A stretch of DNA of 64,000 bases. Origin: Aaosphaeria pasadenensis. Lineage: Eukaryota > Ascomycota > Dothideomycetes > Pleosporales. The notes beneath the pieces were generated by a model, which made no database searches, was not told where the DNA came from, and worked only from the letters and a program-made list of their open reading frames with translations. The translations under genes and the position numbers were made by a program. The stretch lies in assembly GCA_022813625.1 (NCBI GenBank), contig JAKLMB010000016.1, positions 744,001-808,000 of the forward strand, given 5' to 3'. Positions 11,514-23,458 of this stretch are shown here, piece after piece (within the stretch, counting starts at the first letter, position 1; every line of letters begins with the position of its first letter).

Positions 11514-12814
11514 ATGGTCCGCGAGGACCTCATCACATCAGCTGTAAGTCTGCCCTCGTTCGCTCTCCTTTGCGCGCGCCATTCACTAACATGACGATAG
11601 GTCTCCTGTATGTTCGGCTTCAACAAGGAACACTATATCATATGCATCTGACACTTTGAATAGTTCTCCAGGACCCTTCTGTAGCCAACGCGCCTGTCGA
11701 AAAGCGCATCGCCTTCCTCCAGTCGAAGAACCTCACACAAGAAGAGATCGATGTCTCGTTAGCGCGCGCAGCTGAAGACCCCAGCCACCCTTCATCTCCT
11801 CCATCACAAGCATCGTCTTCACCACCACCGAGCTATGCATACAGGCAACCGCCCCCGCCTACAGCACAATATGGAGGATACCCTCAGCAGGGTTACTGGC
11901 AGCAGCCGCCTCCTGCTCCTGAGTATGGTTCACCACCCGAACGGAAGCAACAAAGCTAACAAAAGACTAGGCCACCGAAGCGCGACTGGCGCGACTACTT
12001 CATCATGGCGACGGTGATGGGCGGCGTAGGCTACGGTCTTTACTTCACAGCCAAGCGCTATATCATTCCTCTCATCTCCCCACCCACGCAACCTCAGTTG
12101 GAGCAGGATAAGGCCTCGGTTGATGAGTCATTCAAGAAGGCGTTCGATCTACTTGATCAATTGAGTGCGGATACTGCCGCTCTCAAGGAATCAGAAGAGG
12201 CGAGAACAAATAAACTAGATGCTACTCTGGGAGAGGTTGAAAGCGCCCTAGTGACCTTGAAGGAGTCATCAAAGAGACAAGGTGACGATAACCGACGCAT
12301 TGAGGATGACGTGCGAGGCCTGAGAGATTTGATCCCCAAGGCTCTGGATGCTCAGAAGGAGACCACGGATACAAGACTAAAGGAGCTTTCGAACGAGTTG
12401 AAGAGCCTTAAGACCTTGGTCGGCAACAGGATGGGTGCAGGTGCACCTCGACCTGTGTCGTCTGTCCCACCCTACTATGGCATCAATTCAAACCAGAACG
12501 CAGTCAACGGTACCTCTACTAGCTCAACGCCCGCTCAGCAATCGACGCCAGTTGCTACCCCTAGCGAACAGCCTTCCACCAGCACTGCCACCACTGACAA
12601 CGCAAGCTCCAGCGCCAGCGGACCCGCAACTTCATCAACACCAGCCCCATCCACACCAGCTGCTGAAAAGCCAGCTACCCCTTCGTATGGAAGGATGCCC
12701 AACGGCCGTGCTGCTATCCCAGCCTGGCAGATGGCTGCCGCGAAGAAGAACGAGGAGACTAAGAAGGATACCAGCGAGAGCGGCACCGTTACTGATGCCA
12801 CTCCTAGTTCATAA
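11514..12814 (+). CDS. peroxisomal membrane docking protein PEX14
   Basis: Exons 11514-11543, 11601-11607, 11664-11922 and 11971-12814 give 379 aa. The second exon is only 7 nt and is needed to keep the frame; introns are 57, 56 and 48 nt. The N-terminal Pex14_N domain (about residues 1-48) is clear: MVREDLITSAVSFLQDPSV, then a second helix with KRIAFLQSKNLTQEEID. This domain binds the WxxxF/Y motifs of PEX5. A Pro/Gln/Tyr-rich linker follows, then a hydrophobic membrane segment (about 109-131, FIMATVMGGVGYGLYF) and a long predicted coiled coil (about 140-245, heptad-like Leu/Glu/Lys). The Ser/Thr/Pro/Ala-rich tail is disordered. PEX14 with PEX13/PEX17 forms the docking and translocation pore for matrix-protein import. 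It lies on the peroxisomal membrane. Confidence 0.95.
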
Positions 12815-13088
12815 TCGCTCAGTGTAATTGAATATCATAGCTTCGGTTTCGGGATGGACTGTTCTTGTATTGTATTATCTTCTGAGATCTGCGAGGTTTA
12901 TACGGGGAAAATATATCTTGTATTTGTTCATGAGCTCTACGTTTCTTGAGAATCTGCAGTGGCGTGAATCTTTGTTGAACCTTATGGCGTTGACTACAAG
13001 GGTTAACACATTGCACTGAAGGCACGTAGCAAGAATGATAGTCAGGATAGGATGTGATCACGAGATTACTCCTAACGAAAGAGACGAT

Positions 13089-15094
13089 CTATCCTAGCAA
13101 GATTTGGCCTTCTTGCTTCATAGACGCTTTGCACAATTGTCCACTTGGATTGGCCGTCCACTCCTCGCTGCCCACACAACTAAGACACCATAACAACCCT
13201 TGAGGATCATAGCTCTTTTTGATCTGGCTGAGTCTTTCGTAGTTCTTTCCCCAGTATTCGTATTGCCAGTTCGGGTCGAATGGATCAGCCTACATCCACA
13301 CATTAGTACCTTTGTTCAGATTTGGCAGAGTGATCAAACCTACCTCGTTGAAATATGCTCCACTCTCCGGGGCCAAAGACTTCAACGCAGCAAGTCTCTC
13401 ATACGTCAGTCTATCCAACACCGGCCGCGCTTCCTCGAACGTGCTCGAATCCTTGAAGCCCTCAATGATGAGAAAGCTAACCACCGCATCTCTCCAAGCC
13501 GCAGTAGCAGACACCTGATCCGCAAGCTCGTGCCTATCGTTCGCAACCAAATGCGACTGTATCAACGCATAACTGCCATCCGGGGACCTAGCCGCAGCCT
13601 TTTGCAACAACCTCGCGAGCTGCTTCTTGTCGCGCGTTAGAGACTCGGGAGTCAACAGCCGCGAAGCTATGTTCATCCCGCTGATAGCCACATTCTGGGT
13701 GCCGGTCGTGTCCCAGGAGGTGAAGAAATTTGGGTATTGGCGAATATTGGAGAGGTAGAAGATTGCGGACCCGTTGTATGGATCCAATTTCTCCAACATG
13801 GGCGCGACGAGGGATTCGACTGTCCCGTTGGGCTTGTCGTATGCATTATGGCTCCACATCAACGCCCAAGTCGGAGGGTCGTTCGGCCCATTGAATGGGT
13901 TTGCTCCTGGGACGGGGGGCACGAGGGAGGCGTATCCCTGCATGCCGCCTTGCTTTAGGCGTGGGAGTTCGCTGAAGACTTCGGCTACAAGATCCCAGAA
14001 GAGAGTCTCGTTGTCTAGGCTGAGCAGTGATAGAGCGAAGCTGTGGCGTGTCACGCGTGGAGACGGGTATGCTCGCATTGTGACTGATGTGACGACGCCG
14101 AATGTGGAGCCGCCGCCACCGCGGACGGCCCAGAATAGGTCGGAATTGAGGCATGGGTTGGCGGTTACTATTTTGCCATCGGGAGTAACAATGCGGAACT
14201 CGAGGACGTTGTCGACGCCGAAGCCATAGGTAGATGAAAGGGGGCCATGTCCTTGAAGTACTTGTTAGTTTCTAGGGAGCATAGAACCATTCGAGGGTTA
14301 GCATACCTCCTCCGGTAAACCATCCCATAACCCCTACGGCCTGCTCTGACCCTCCAACGATTACAGAGTCGTGCTTATCGGCAGCCGTGTATATATCCCG
14401 GACTCTCTCACCAGCAGCAATGGTGGCAGCCGTAACACTTGCATTGCTTGCACACTGTTCACCTTTAAAGGTGTCGTGCCACTCGAAACCCCGCATATGG
14501 TGCGTCCAGATGACAATAGAACCGAATCCAGTACTTCTCCCCTGAAAGCTGTGGCCCGTACTCTTGATCACCAGTCTGATGTTCTTCTCCGCAGCCCACT
14601 TCACAGTCTCCACGACATGCTCCTCCGTGGTAGCGTTCACGGAGTATACTGGATAAGCGCCTATGCTGCAGCCTTTCTTCCCGGCATCAGGATCTCCTGT
14701 GACAGATGTACCATTTGGGAGAATGGGGGGACAGGGGTTTCTGGCCCACCATGGCCAGCCAATGCTGATGGGGTCGGCAGCATGAAAATTCGAGCTGAAC
14801 CAGCTGGATAGTATTTGGTTGCAGGCTGCCTCATCGTAATTGGGCTCCGACTGATAGCAAACTGAGGCTGGTGGATTGGCCTGGATGAGGTGGCCGGATA
14901 GTGTGTCATTCAGCGCTGAGAAGTCGGAGGTAGAGGGCCAGCAGGAATCGCCAGGTACCTGATTTTGTTAGCTTTTGAAGCAGAGGTATCATTTCAAGTG
15001 GTAGTATGCATACGCATTTACAATCCTGCGTGGTGTTCGAGATGGCAAACGCACTGGCGACTGTGAGCGAAATCAGAAAAATGAAAAAGTACAT
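13089..15094 (-). CDS. secreted FAD-linked oxidoreductase (berberine-bridge/VAO type)
   Basis: Exons are 15094-15014, 14958-14307, 14251-13344 and 13289-13089 (minus strand), giving 613 aa; the introns are 54-55 nt. A signal peptide (about 1-18, FFIFLISLTVASAFA) is followed by the 'C.CVPGDSCWPS' start seen in fungal secreted members. The FAD_binding_4 domain spans about 125-300 with the 'KSTGHSFQGRS' loop; His163 is the expected 8-alpha-histidyl FAD ligand. The second conserved loop reads GGSEQAVGVMGW, with no Cys where bicovalent relatives have GGxCPTVG, followed by 'GGGHGPLSSTYG'. The BBE domain is C-terminal (WQYEYWGKNYERLSQIKKSYDP). Such enzymes oxidise sugars, alkaloids or polyketide intermediates; the substrate is unknown. 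Start 15094 was chosen for the signal peptide. It faces away from the ferric reductase across a 2.4-kb gap. Confidence 0.93.
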
Positions 15095-17517
15095 TTTGGC
15101 CGATTGATCAATACGATACGAAAGGGGTGCTTTCCATGGTAGATCGGTCATCATCTCGACGAGTCTTTTATGTTGTTGTTCTGACTATGTTACTTGATCC
15201 GCGTTCTGGTGCCACAGCTCTCGCGTGGTTCGCATTTCGGTGTTCGGTTTACCGGTACATGCTCTTATTGAGCTCAGCCCCTCGATCCTACGTCAGAGAA
15301 GGATGCGAAATAGTAACTATTGAAGCATAGAAACACACTTACAGCGCGTGGAACGTACATATTGATTAAATGTACCTCGTAAAATTAATGAATGGAATCC
15401 GAGATCCAGGTTTCCCCTCTAATTCTCGAGAAATGTCACCTGCAGTAGAATCCTACAAACATATTTTAGCCAATCGCAAACTGAAATGATTCTATATCAG
15501 GCGAGCCAATAATCCGACTTGCGTATGCTGGGTGACAATGTAAAGCTGACCGAAGAAAGCTCCAAAATACATGAAATCTGCCTTGCTATGTACAATCAAG
15601 CATTGTACTCCCATCGCGAGCCGTTTGTTCTACTATAATATGTTGTTCGAGTACGGCAAGGCACACTATTCGTGCAGTAAATGTGAATGTTGGTACGCCG
15701 AAACGGTTTAGTTGTCGATCATGTATTCATCCATCCAATCACCAATTGTAACGAGCAGCAAGGCCTTCCACCAAAAGAACACTGCCTTAAACGCGGGCCA
15801 GAGTATTTCGTGCAATGGCGAGGTCTGCAGCTTTCAATGTATGGTGGGAGCTGCGACATAGATATACTGGTACGGTTATGCACATGTGGTTACGTAGCAC
15901 TACGATCTCGTCTCCGCGGACCGGTAAAGTGCTGACTTTCCAACCTGATTGGCGCATGGCTCTTCTACACCGTGCATACACGGTAAGTATGTGGTCTGAG
16001 CCTGCTATTGGACGGAAGGCTACTATAAGTTCCAAATTAGTCAGGCGGCCAGCGAATGTAGGCCAGTTCGTCTGGGGAATTGGATGTCCAGATGAACGAA
16101 AATGCATACGTCTGCGATGAGCGGAGTTATTGCGTCTTAATTGTCCTGGTTAGTACTCATTTCATATCTGACTGGGAGAGAGGAAAGCTTGAAGCTTTGA
16201 TCGTCGTGGTATTGCCCTGAATGTGGATGTACTCCGACTGTATGCTATCAATACTCCGATTGATTCCTTTTGTCGTACTCCGGCTACTAAAGATTTCAAA
16301 GCCATTCCCACTAGCACACCAGTATCTGCCCAGGAATCATCCTAGAACACAGCTCACCATATGAAAGTGAAATCTGATAGCCAGTACGAGTTATGTGAGA
16401 CGGGTCGTATAAGTTGGAAAACGGTTACCCTACCCCTTTTTTGCGAATCTAAAGCCGTAGAAGAGATGTCTCGCGACAATCTGCAACCTGAGAGCATAAT
16501 ATTGCAACGGATCTATTTGTTCTATTCCGCTCCCGCACGGAACAAATGCTCCAAGACGGCGTGAGTCTAGGTCTTGCTGCACTGCGGTAGGTACAATAGT
16601 ATGCCCTTATCGAGCATGACTGGGTATCTCCTTAGTTCAACAGCCTTTGCCACCACTCATTTAGCTATCATTATTGTTACACGCACTATTAGTGGAATAG
16701 AAGAACATGAATTATTGAGCATATTTCATCGAGTATCCGGATCATGCTGGTTCTTCGGCTGCCAACACAACGCATTCCGACCTGGCGGTTTCCACGTGGA
16801 CCGCCACGCATCGCATGATTATCTTGCATTTCTTTTCCAGATTCTGGCACGACTAACCTTGCAGGAGATTGGAATAAGAGTTGATCCTAGCAGTTCTCGT
16901 ATTTGAGCATATTCCAGTAAAGGTGGGGATGCTCGTGAGACTTGCCACTCCACAGTGGCTCGAAAGCCCACAATCACAGAATTAGATAAAAGAAAGGTTT
17001 GATTTGAAGCATTGTCAATGGTCAATTCTATGGATCTGAGCTCTTTTCAAGCCACTTTACAAACGCCCCGGATGGTTAAGCGACTTTGCCATGGCGGGTG
17101 AGAGTTTCTACCGAAGCCAAGGTCTAGACACATGAATGTTGCCTTCTATGCCCTATGTACTCTACATGCCCTTCAGCCTGGTATGTCCACCGCAAGCCTA
17201 TGAGCAGATTTATGTATGGGCTTACCTTTACCCTAGCCAGCAGACGTTAGTGCCTCGGGAACCATCCGAGCGACATGAATTCTGGCTGCAGGACTACCCA
17301 ATCAAGGAATAACTAAAACTCCCTCATTCTTGCTCAACGACCTTGGCATCTTGTTACTCCACAACCACTACCACTGCCACTTGCCTTTGAATAATGTCTA
17401 TCTTCATATCAGATGTGGTCAAAATAAATAATAATGAGACCCTCCCAGCATGTCTCATCTCATTCAGATTCAGTTTCAGGCTCTGGCACCGGTTTGAAGA
17501 AACTGTCTTTCGCAATC
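15095..17517. other. 2.4-kb divergent intergenic region between FAD oxidoreductase and ferric reductase
   Basis: No gene could be supported. Frames at 15787-16107 (-) and 15815-16120 (+) are shadows of each other with no domain. The region must hold both promoters. Confidence 0.45.
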
Positions 17518-19725
17518 ATGAAGTTACTTTCGCTTCTATCTCTTCTGGCGGCACCCGCAATTGCCCACATCTCGCAAGGACGTACGCAACATGGTCTTAT
17601 TGGATATGGAATTCGCATGTACGACCCTCCCTGCGCTTTCGCATGCCGCGATGTTGTTACCGGATGGATATTACACTGCGGTGATGCTGGAACCGGTGGG
17701 CAATCACATCATGCAGACATGGAAATGGAAACGCCTTCGCCCCTTTGCTATGCCACCAACGATCCGTTCCTACAGACTCTAGCATGGTGCATTTCCACTC
17801 ATTGCCAAAGCGAGACCATGTCCAAGCTCGAGGGCTGGTGGGAGCACTATCTGGTTGGCAGACAGCCAGGTCAACCCTCTCCCAAAATCTCATATCAACG
17901 TGCCCTAGCCAATGTCGAAGAGCCACCCACCACGATCATCAGCGAGGACGATTACTTGAATACAACATCTCTCGTTGACGAGGATTCGTGGCTGGCTAAC
18001 CTCAATGGCGATGGAGGTTACGATATTACCGAGAAAAGATCAAATACATATGGGTAGGCCTCAAGATAGACCCCGTCCGAGCCTTGGTGCTAACCTTTTG
18101 TCAGTCTAGTCTTGCTCATCAGTTGCTCTGTCATTCCCATCGTCTTCTCGCTGTTCCGGTTCCTGCCCTTGCCGCAGTCTTTCGTCAGTAAATTCTATGC
18201 ATACTTCATCGATCCACCAGCGTTCGGCCATTCCCATTCGGTTCCAGTCTTCGGCATGGGAATCATCCCGACTCGTGGACAAGCATTCTTCATTGCCTAT
18301 ATCTGGATAATCAATATCCTGCTCTCAGCTGTTGGATATCACATCACTTGGCCAAACTCATGGTACGGCCACAAGCCCGAGGAAGTCACTGCTTACTTCG
18401 GTAACCGCGTCGGCGTCCTCAGCTTTGCAAATCTTGGCCTGACGGTTCTGTACTCGAGCCGCAACAACATCCTGCTATACTTGACGAATTGGTCGCACTC
18501 CACTTTCTTGTTAGTACACCGTTGGATTGCGTTCATTTGCACCCTTCAGGCTTGCCTCCACTCGGCAGTCTGGTTACAGATATACCTTGCCCAAGGTGCA
18601 GAGGCACATGCAGAGCAGGCTGCCCTCGAGTATTGGATCTGGGGTATCGTAGCAACGATGGCCTTAGTAATTCTACTGCCATTGTCAGTCCTTCCGATCC
18701 GACAGAAAATGTACGAGGTCTTCCTTGCGTCCCACGTGGTGATTGCAATTCTATCCATGATCGGGTGCCTGTTGCACATTTACTACCGATTCACATGGCA
18801 GTGGGGATACGAAACCTGGGTATACATCGCGTTCGTCATCTGGGGATTCGATCGCTTCTTTGCCCGACCATTGAGAGTCCTCCGAAACGGGTTCAAAAGG
18901 GCATACGTCACGGTTGTTGATGAGGATTACCTCAAAGTCGATATCCCAGGAGTACAAGCGAGCGGACAGGCATATCTCTACTTCCCCGGCCTCACGTGGC
19001 GTGTCTGGGAGAATCATCCTTTCTCCGTGGCTGCAGTATCTGGTCAAGGTCTATCACGTGCTCTGAGCTTCGAACGATCGGGATCGAAATCGGATGCTCC
19101 ATCCGAGGAGCTGGATAAGGAGGGTAACGTCGTGACATCCCACAACTTAGTACAACCTACACGTGGAGCTGGAATCACGTTCTTCGTTCGTCGCCATGGA
19201 GGACTAACATCACAGTTGGAGAGGGTTGCCTCATCCGCGAGCGGAACCCTCGTCCTCGTGGAATCCTCCTATGGACCAGAGCAGATGTCTATCATCCCAT
19301 CGCCCGTTGCAAGACCCTCACTAGAATATCCGAACGTGATATTCTTCGCTGGAGGAGTCGGAATCACAGCTGTCTTGCCACTGCTGGATCATGCTAATTC
19401 CTTATGTTCTCCATTGGGCAAAGCCAAGCTCTTCTGGGGTGTTCGTACGGAACCTCTGGTAGAGTCCGTGGAGAAAATGCTGGGACAACAAGGCACAAGA
19501 AGGAATGGCCAGTCGCATTGGGCAAACGTTGAAGTCAATGTTTCTGTTGGCGAGAGATTCGACCTGCGAAGGGTTCTTGAAACGGAGCTCAATGGCTTGA
19601 CGGGTGGTACTACTGTAGTCGTATGCGGGCCAGCAGGAATGTCGGATGACGTTAGAGTCGCCGTCTCAGCATTGGCCCGACACGGAGCGGTTCTCAGACT
19701 GAGCGAGGAGAGTTTCTCATGGTAA
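17518..19725 (+). CDS. FRE-type ferric reductase / metalloreductase
   Basis: Exons 17518-18053 and 18105-19725 give 718 aa, with a 51-nt intron. The signal peptide (MKLLSLLSLLAAPAIA) leads into a roughly 175-residue extracellular, Cys-containing domain, then about seven TM helices. Two spaced His pairs ligate two b-haems: His317/His331 (VHRWIAF...CLH) and His389/His403 (HVVIAIL...LLH). The FAD-binding motif HPFS is at 483-486, the NADPH-binding GGVGIT at 595-600 and CGPAGM at 686-691. The enzyme passes electrons from cytosolic NADPH through FAD and haem to extracellular Fe(III)/Cu(II), usually ahead of high-affinity uptake. No multicopper oxidase or iron permease is adjacent. The Met at 17518 is preferred over 17434 because it begins the signal peptide. 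Confidence 0.93.
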
Positions 19726-19994
19726 TTGGCACGTCTCCTGTGGTTGTGTGGAGAAGACGTGGGCAGACGTGCGGTTTGTGTCGGTCATCGGCTACGCAAC
19801 CCGCGTTCGGTCCGGTACCGGTGGGCATCAACAAATGCTCCACTCGACAAATACCCTTTCGGGACTGCCATCTTATATCATGTACATAGATTGTGTTTTA
19901 ATTCGATACCACTTTCGCATTTTCCTCATCTCAATAGTAATTTCAACAAGAAAAAATCCCCTCGTCATTCGTCTAATTGGCATCGCCTCTCAAG

Positions 19995-21188
19995 ATGGAC
20001 GTCATGAATCTCCACCGCGATGCAAGGGATCCCATCACATGCATTGACATGCACACCACAGGTGAACCCACGAGGATAGTTATCAAAGGCTACCCCGAGC
20101 TTTCTGGAACACTATTACAGCAGAAACGCCAAGCGAAATCCCAACATGACCACATCCGCAAGCGCTTGATGCTCGAGCCAGCCGGCCATGCAGACATGTA
20201 CGGCGCCATCCTTCGACCCAGGACCGAGCTCACAGAAACGGGCGAAGCACATATCGGCGTGTTATTCACGCACAATGAAGGCTACAGCACCATGTGCGGA
20301 CATGCCACGATCGCGCTCGGACGATTCCTGGTCGACACACACGACGTCAGTGTCTTTCCGAAGAGGAACGAGATCAAATGTGACCCGGCAACCAAGACCG
20401 CGACACTGAACCTACACGCACCATGCGGTCTGGTTGTGGTCACAGTTCCAGTGACAGACGATCTCTCGCGATCTGATCCGTCTCGTCCTGTCTCATTCGT
20501 CTGCGTTCCGTCGTTCGCTACCGGACAGGACATACCGATTGAAATTCCACCTGGCGACAGATGGCCGGAACTGCAAGACCGAGACCACGTCAACGTCGGG
20601 TTCTGCTACGGCGGCGCTTTCACCTGTCTAGTCTCCGCGAAGGAACTCGGATTCAACGAAGGCCTGCGTGCACCCGTTCGCCACGAAGCGCTGAACACCG
20701 CAACGCGGAAGCTCAAAGCAATCGTCAATTCCGACCCGCGGTATCAGAAGTACATGAAGCACCCTGAGGAAGACGACTTGAGCTCTCTGTACACAGTCAT
20801 GGTGCAAGACACGAGCATAGGAAAAGTGCTGTCCGGGGCCGAGGGCGCAGAGACTGGACTGTGCTATTTCGCCGATCAGCAGATCGACCGCTCGCCGACT
20901 GGGAGTGCGGTGGCTGCGAGGATTGCATTCGCGGTTGCGACGGGGAAGTTGGGGATGGGGCAGTCTTGGACGTATCATACGCTGGTTTCTAATGCGAAGG
21001 AGGGGAAGGGGGGTTTTGTGGGGACTGCGGTGGAGGAGGTGCCAGAGTTGTATTTGAAGGAGAGTATGCTTTCGACTCCTATTAGGGTCAGGGTAGAAGG
21101 CCATGCATATTATGTTGGAAGTCATGTGTTTATCTCTGAATCAGAAGATCCATACGGTGAAGGGGGGTTTCTTTTTGATCGGTTGTAG
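19995..21188 (+). CDS. trans-3-hydroxy-L-proline dehydratase-like enzyme (proline racemase fold)
   Basis: An intronless 397-aa protein starting at the ATG at 19995; the frame extends upstream only through a TTG. It matches the proline racemase / hydroxyproline epimerase family. The first catalytic Cys is in MCGH (Cys101). The second position, normally Cys in DRSPCGTG, is Thr here (DRSPTGS, Thr302). Cys/Thr is the signature of trans-3-hydroxy-L-proline dehydratases, which eliminate water to form delta-1-pyrroline-2-carboxylate; racemases and 4-Hyp epimerases have Cys/Cys. It also has the family's N-terminal 'IDMHTTGEPTRIV' block and the 'GSHVFISESEDPYGEGF'-like end. It lies 269 bp downstream of the ferric reductase stop and converges with the nitrilase. 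It probably serves catabolism of hydroxyproline from collagen or plant glycoproteins. The dehydratase role is inferred from one residue. Confidence 0.9.
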   Translation: MDVMNLHRDARDPITCIDMHTTGEPTRIVIKGYPELSGTLLQQKRQAKSQHDHIRKRLMLEPAGHADMYGAILRPRTELTETGEAHIGVLFTHNEGYSTMCGHATIALGRFLVDTHDVSVFPKRNEIKCDPATKTATLNLHAPCGLVVVTVPVTDDLSRSDPSRPVSFVCVPSFATGQDIPIEIPPGDRWPELQDRDHVNVGFCYGGAFTCLVSAKELGFNEGLRAPVRHEALNTATRKLKAIVNSDPRYQKYMKHPEEDDLSSLYTVMVQDTSIGKVLSGAEGAETGLCYFADQQIDRSPTGSAVAARIAFAVATGKLGMGQSWTYHTLVSNAKEGKGGFVGTAVEEVPELYLKESMLSTPIRVRVEGHAYYVGSHVFISESEDPYGEGGFLFDRL

Positions 21189-21464
21189 CTGGTCAAAACC
21201 ACCCATTACGACTGATATGTATGACTGCTATTCTTTCTATCATCATGGTCACTCGAATTGAAAGTATCACAGTTTGGTGCATAAAAGTTTCTGAAAACAG
21301 TAACGAATCCGTAGGAAAGAGGTCCGAAAAGATTCATGTTTGCTTCTACTCGACTAAACGTAAAACTTGCTAGGGCTAATGTCAAAAATTCAACGCAACA
21401 TGAGGTCGTTATTTAGCGTTATTGCTTGCTAATTGAAACTTACAGAGTCCGAAAGAACAAAACA

Positions 21465-22577
21465 TTAATTTAAATCAGCCTCGACATCTTCGGACCCATT
21501 CTTATCCTCCCATCGGGGCTTGAAAGTTCTTTTCTTCTCATCTGCCCAGAGTGGGCGTGAATCGAAGTTGAACTGTAGGATCTCTGGACGCTGGTAATGG
21601 CCAGCAGCATCAATCCATACCTTGACCGCACCCAGCTCGGACATATCGAGCTCACCCTGAACAAGTTTCTCTTCAGCGCCGGTATGCGGACCGGCAATGA
21701 AAGCACAGAATGGATGCAGAACAGAGGACCAGCCCCCTCCAGCTTTGACGAGATCTTGCTCGCCCAGGTTCTCCTTCATCCAGTCAAGACAGGTGTCATC
21801 AACATAGTTTGATGCGGTGATGACAAAGACTTGTGCGGTCAGAGCATGCGTCTTCATCAATGCTTCGATCTGTGCATCTGCAACGGCCTCGAAGCCCGCC
21901 ATGGTCGACAATGCCGGCCATGCACCGGCGTGGATGTGCTGGTTCTGCGAGATGAGGGCCTGTCGGGCTCCGTTCATGGTGTGCTCCCAGCAGGCAAGCC
22001 CACCAAGGTTATATCCCAGCGAGAGAGGCCAATTGCGAAGAGAGCTGCCGTTACCTTGGGCCCATACTAGACGCTCAACATAGGTCGGTTGAAGCTTCCG
22101 ATGAACGCCCAGAATGGAGCCATCGCTGTCTATGATGACCTGAGAATTAAACAGGGTGTGGCCGCCAGCCATGCGTTCCGAGATACCCAGGTTGATAGCT
22201 ACACCGGATCGACGACAGGCATCCTGAATGGCGCCGACGTCTTCATTGTTGTTCTCAACGACCACGCTCTCTTCGGCGTACTTGGCTAGAGCGCCGACCT
22301 GTTTCAGCGGGGGATAACACTCTATCCAGTACTGCGGAGACGATAAGTAAGGGGATTAGGCCTGCATATTGTTCCCCTGTGGTGTCACAGGCGCTAGGGA
22401 AATCTGACTCACGGGATAACCAGGAACGAATGTCTCTGGGAACACAACCAGCTTGATTTCGTCTTGTGCAGCCTGCTCGATGAGACGGATAACTTTCTTG
22501 ATTGTGGCCTTCTTATCCATGAAGACAGGGGCGGCGTGGGCCGCTGCCACCTTAAACTTGGGCGTGCTCGGTGCCAT
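21465..22577 (-). CDS. nitrilase (carbon-nitrogen hydrolase)
   Basis: Exons 22577-22413 and 22331-21465 (minus strand) give 343 aa; the 81-nt intron has GTGAGT and CGCAG ends. The catalytic Glu-Lys-Cys triad is complete: Glu48 in VVFPETFVPGYP, Lys134 in HRKLQPTYVERLVW and Cys169 in GGLACWEHTM. The HRKLxPTxxER and CWEH contexts are those of true branch-1 nitrilases rather than amidases or ureidopropionases. These hydrolyse organic nitriles directly to the acid and ammonia; fungal members act on aromatic nitriles, cyano-amino acids or plant-derived nitriles. No secretion signal is visible, so it is probably cytosolic. It converges tail-to-tail with the hydroxyproline dehydratase gene (276 bp apart) and diverges from the rhodopsin-type gene. 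Confidence 0.94.
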
Positions 22578-23458
22578 CTGCGTCGAGATGTCTCAGGCGA
22601 CTATGCAGGTGCAGTCGAAGGCGACGAAGAGGACCAGGTTTATCTCGAGGGAGAGGGATGATGGTGATGGGGTTTCACGGTGGCGCGACAAAAGGAAAAG
22701 AAAGAATCTCTCCTCATTGATAGCCAGCTAAGCACAATACGGTGCAATAGACGAGTTGTTGATCTGCGGGGTGCCTGAGCATTCTGGGCAAAGCCAGAGA
22801 CCATGACTACCTGTCAAGCATGTCATGCCTTATTTGCTCTCCCTATGAATGCGTCGGCATCTGCTCTATCAGGGTCGACGAGTGGTCCAAGGAGATATTG
22901 AGGTATCCAATGTCTATCAATTGCCATAGCCAGCCATGGTGGCTAACAAATCGGGCGGGGCATCGTCCATTCTCCATCTCTAAGCGAAACCATATTCCAA
23001 CTGTCACTCGACCATCCATCATCGACCAATCCCAGACCACATCTCACTTTATCTCACCCGCAAACGGCTAAGTCTCATACGTCGTTCAAGCCCATTCACA
23101 GCAAAGGCTTCCTCCAACGTTCCTGTCCGGCCTTGTGTCACTTCGGCTCGTTCCCCGTGCTAGATGTGACAGACCGCCTGCGACCTTCGCTCAAAGGGTT
23201 TACAATCGCATGAGGTGGAGATGTGTGGATTCGCTGGGTTTCTGGTACACCTCTGCAGCGTCTCTAGTGAAAACAGACCACGGGCTCCGCAAACATGGAG
23301 CGCCAAAGTATAGTAGAATGCTGTACCCAGTCTTTTGTGTCTTTCAGCCTACGTTCAACGTAACGTACTGCTCATAAAGTTGGTCCGCGAATCCCATCGT
23401 GACGCTGCTGCTATTGCTCGTTTTGCAAAGCCTCATGTGCAGGACCTGAACTTGTGCA
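22578..23458. other. divergent promoter region between nitrilase and rhodopsin-type gene
   Basis: An 881-bp head-to-head spacer with no supported gene; it must carry both promoters. Confidence 0.5.

Noticed and set aside
11544..11663. PEX14 with a single larger second exon instead of a microexon
   Set aside because: Reading on from 11601 meets a stop codon, and joining exon 1 directly to 11664 shifts the frame away from the conserved FLQDP motif.
13774..14229. Plus-strand frame inside the FAD oxidoreductase
   Set aside because: A shadow of the real minus-strand gene, whose four exons join in frame and carry family motifs.
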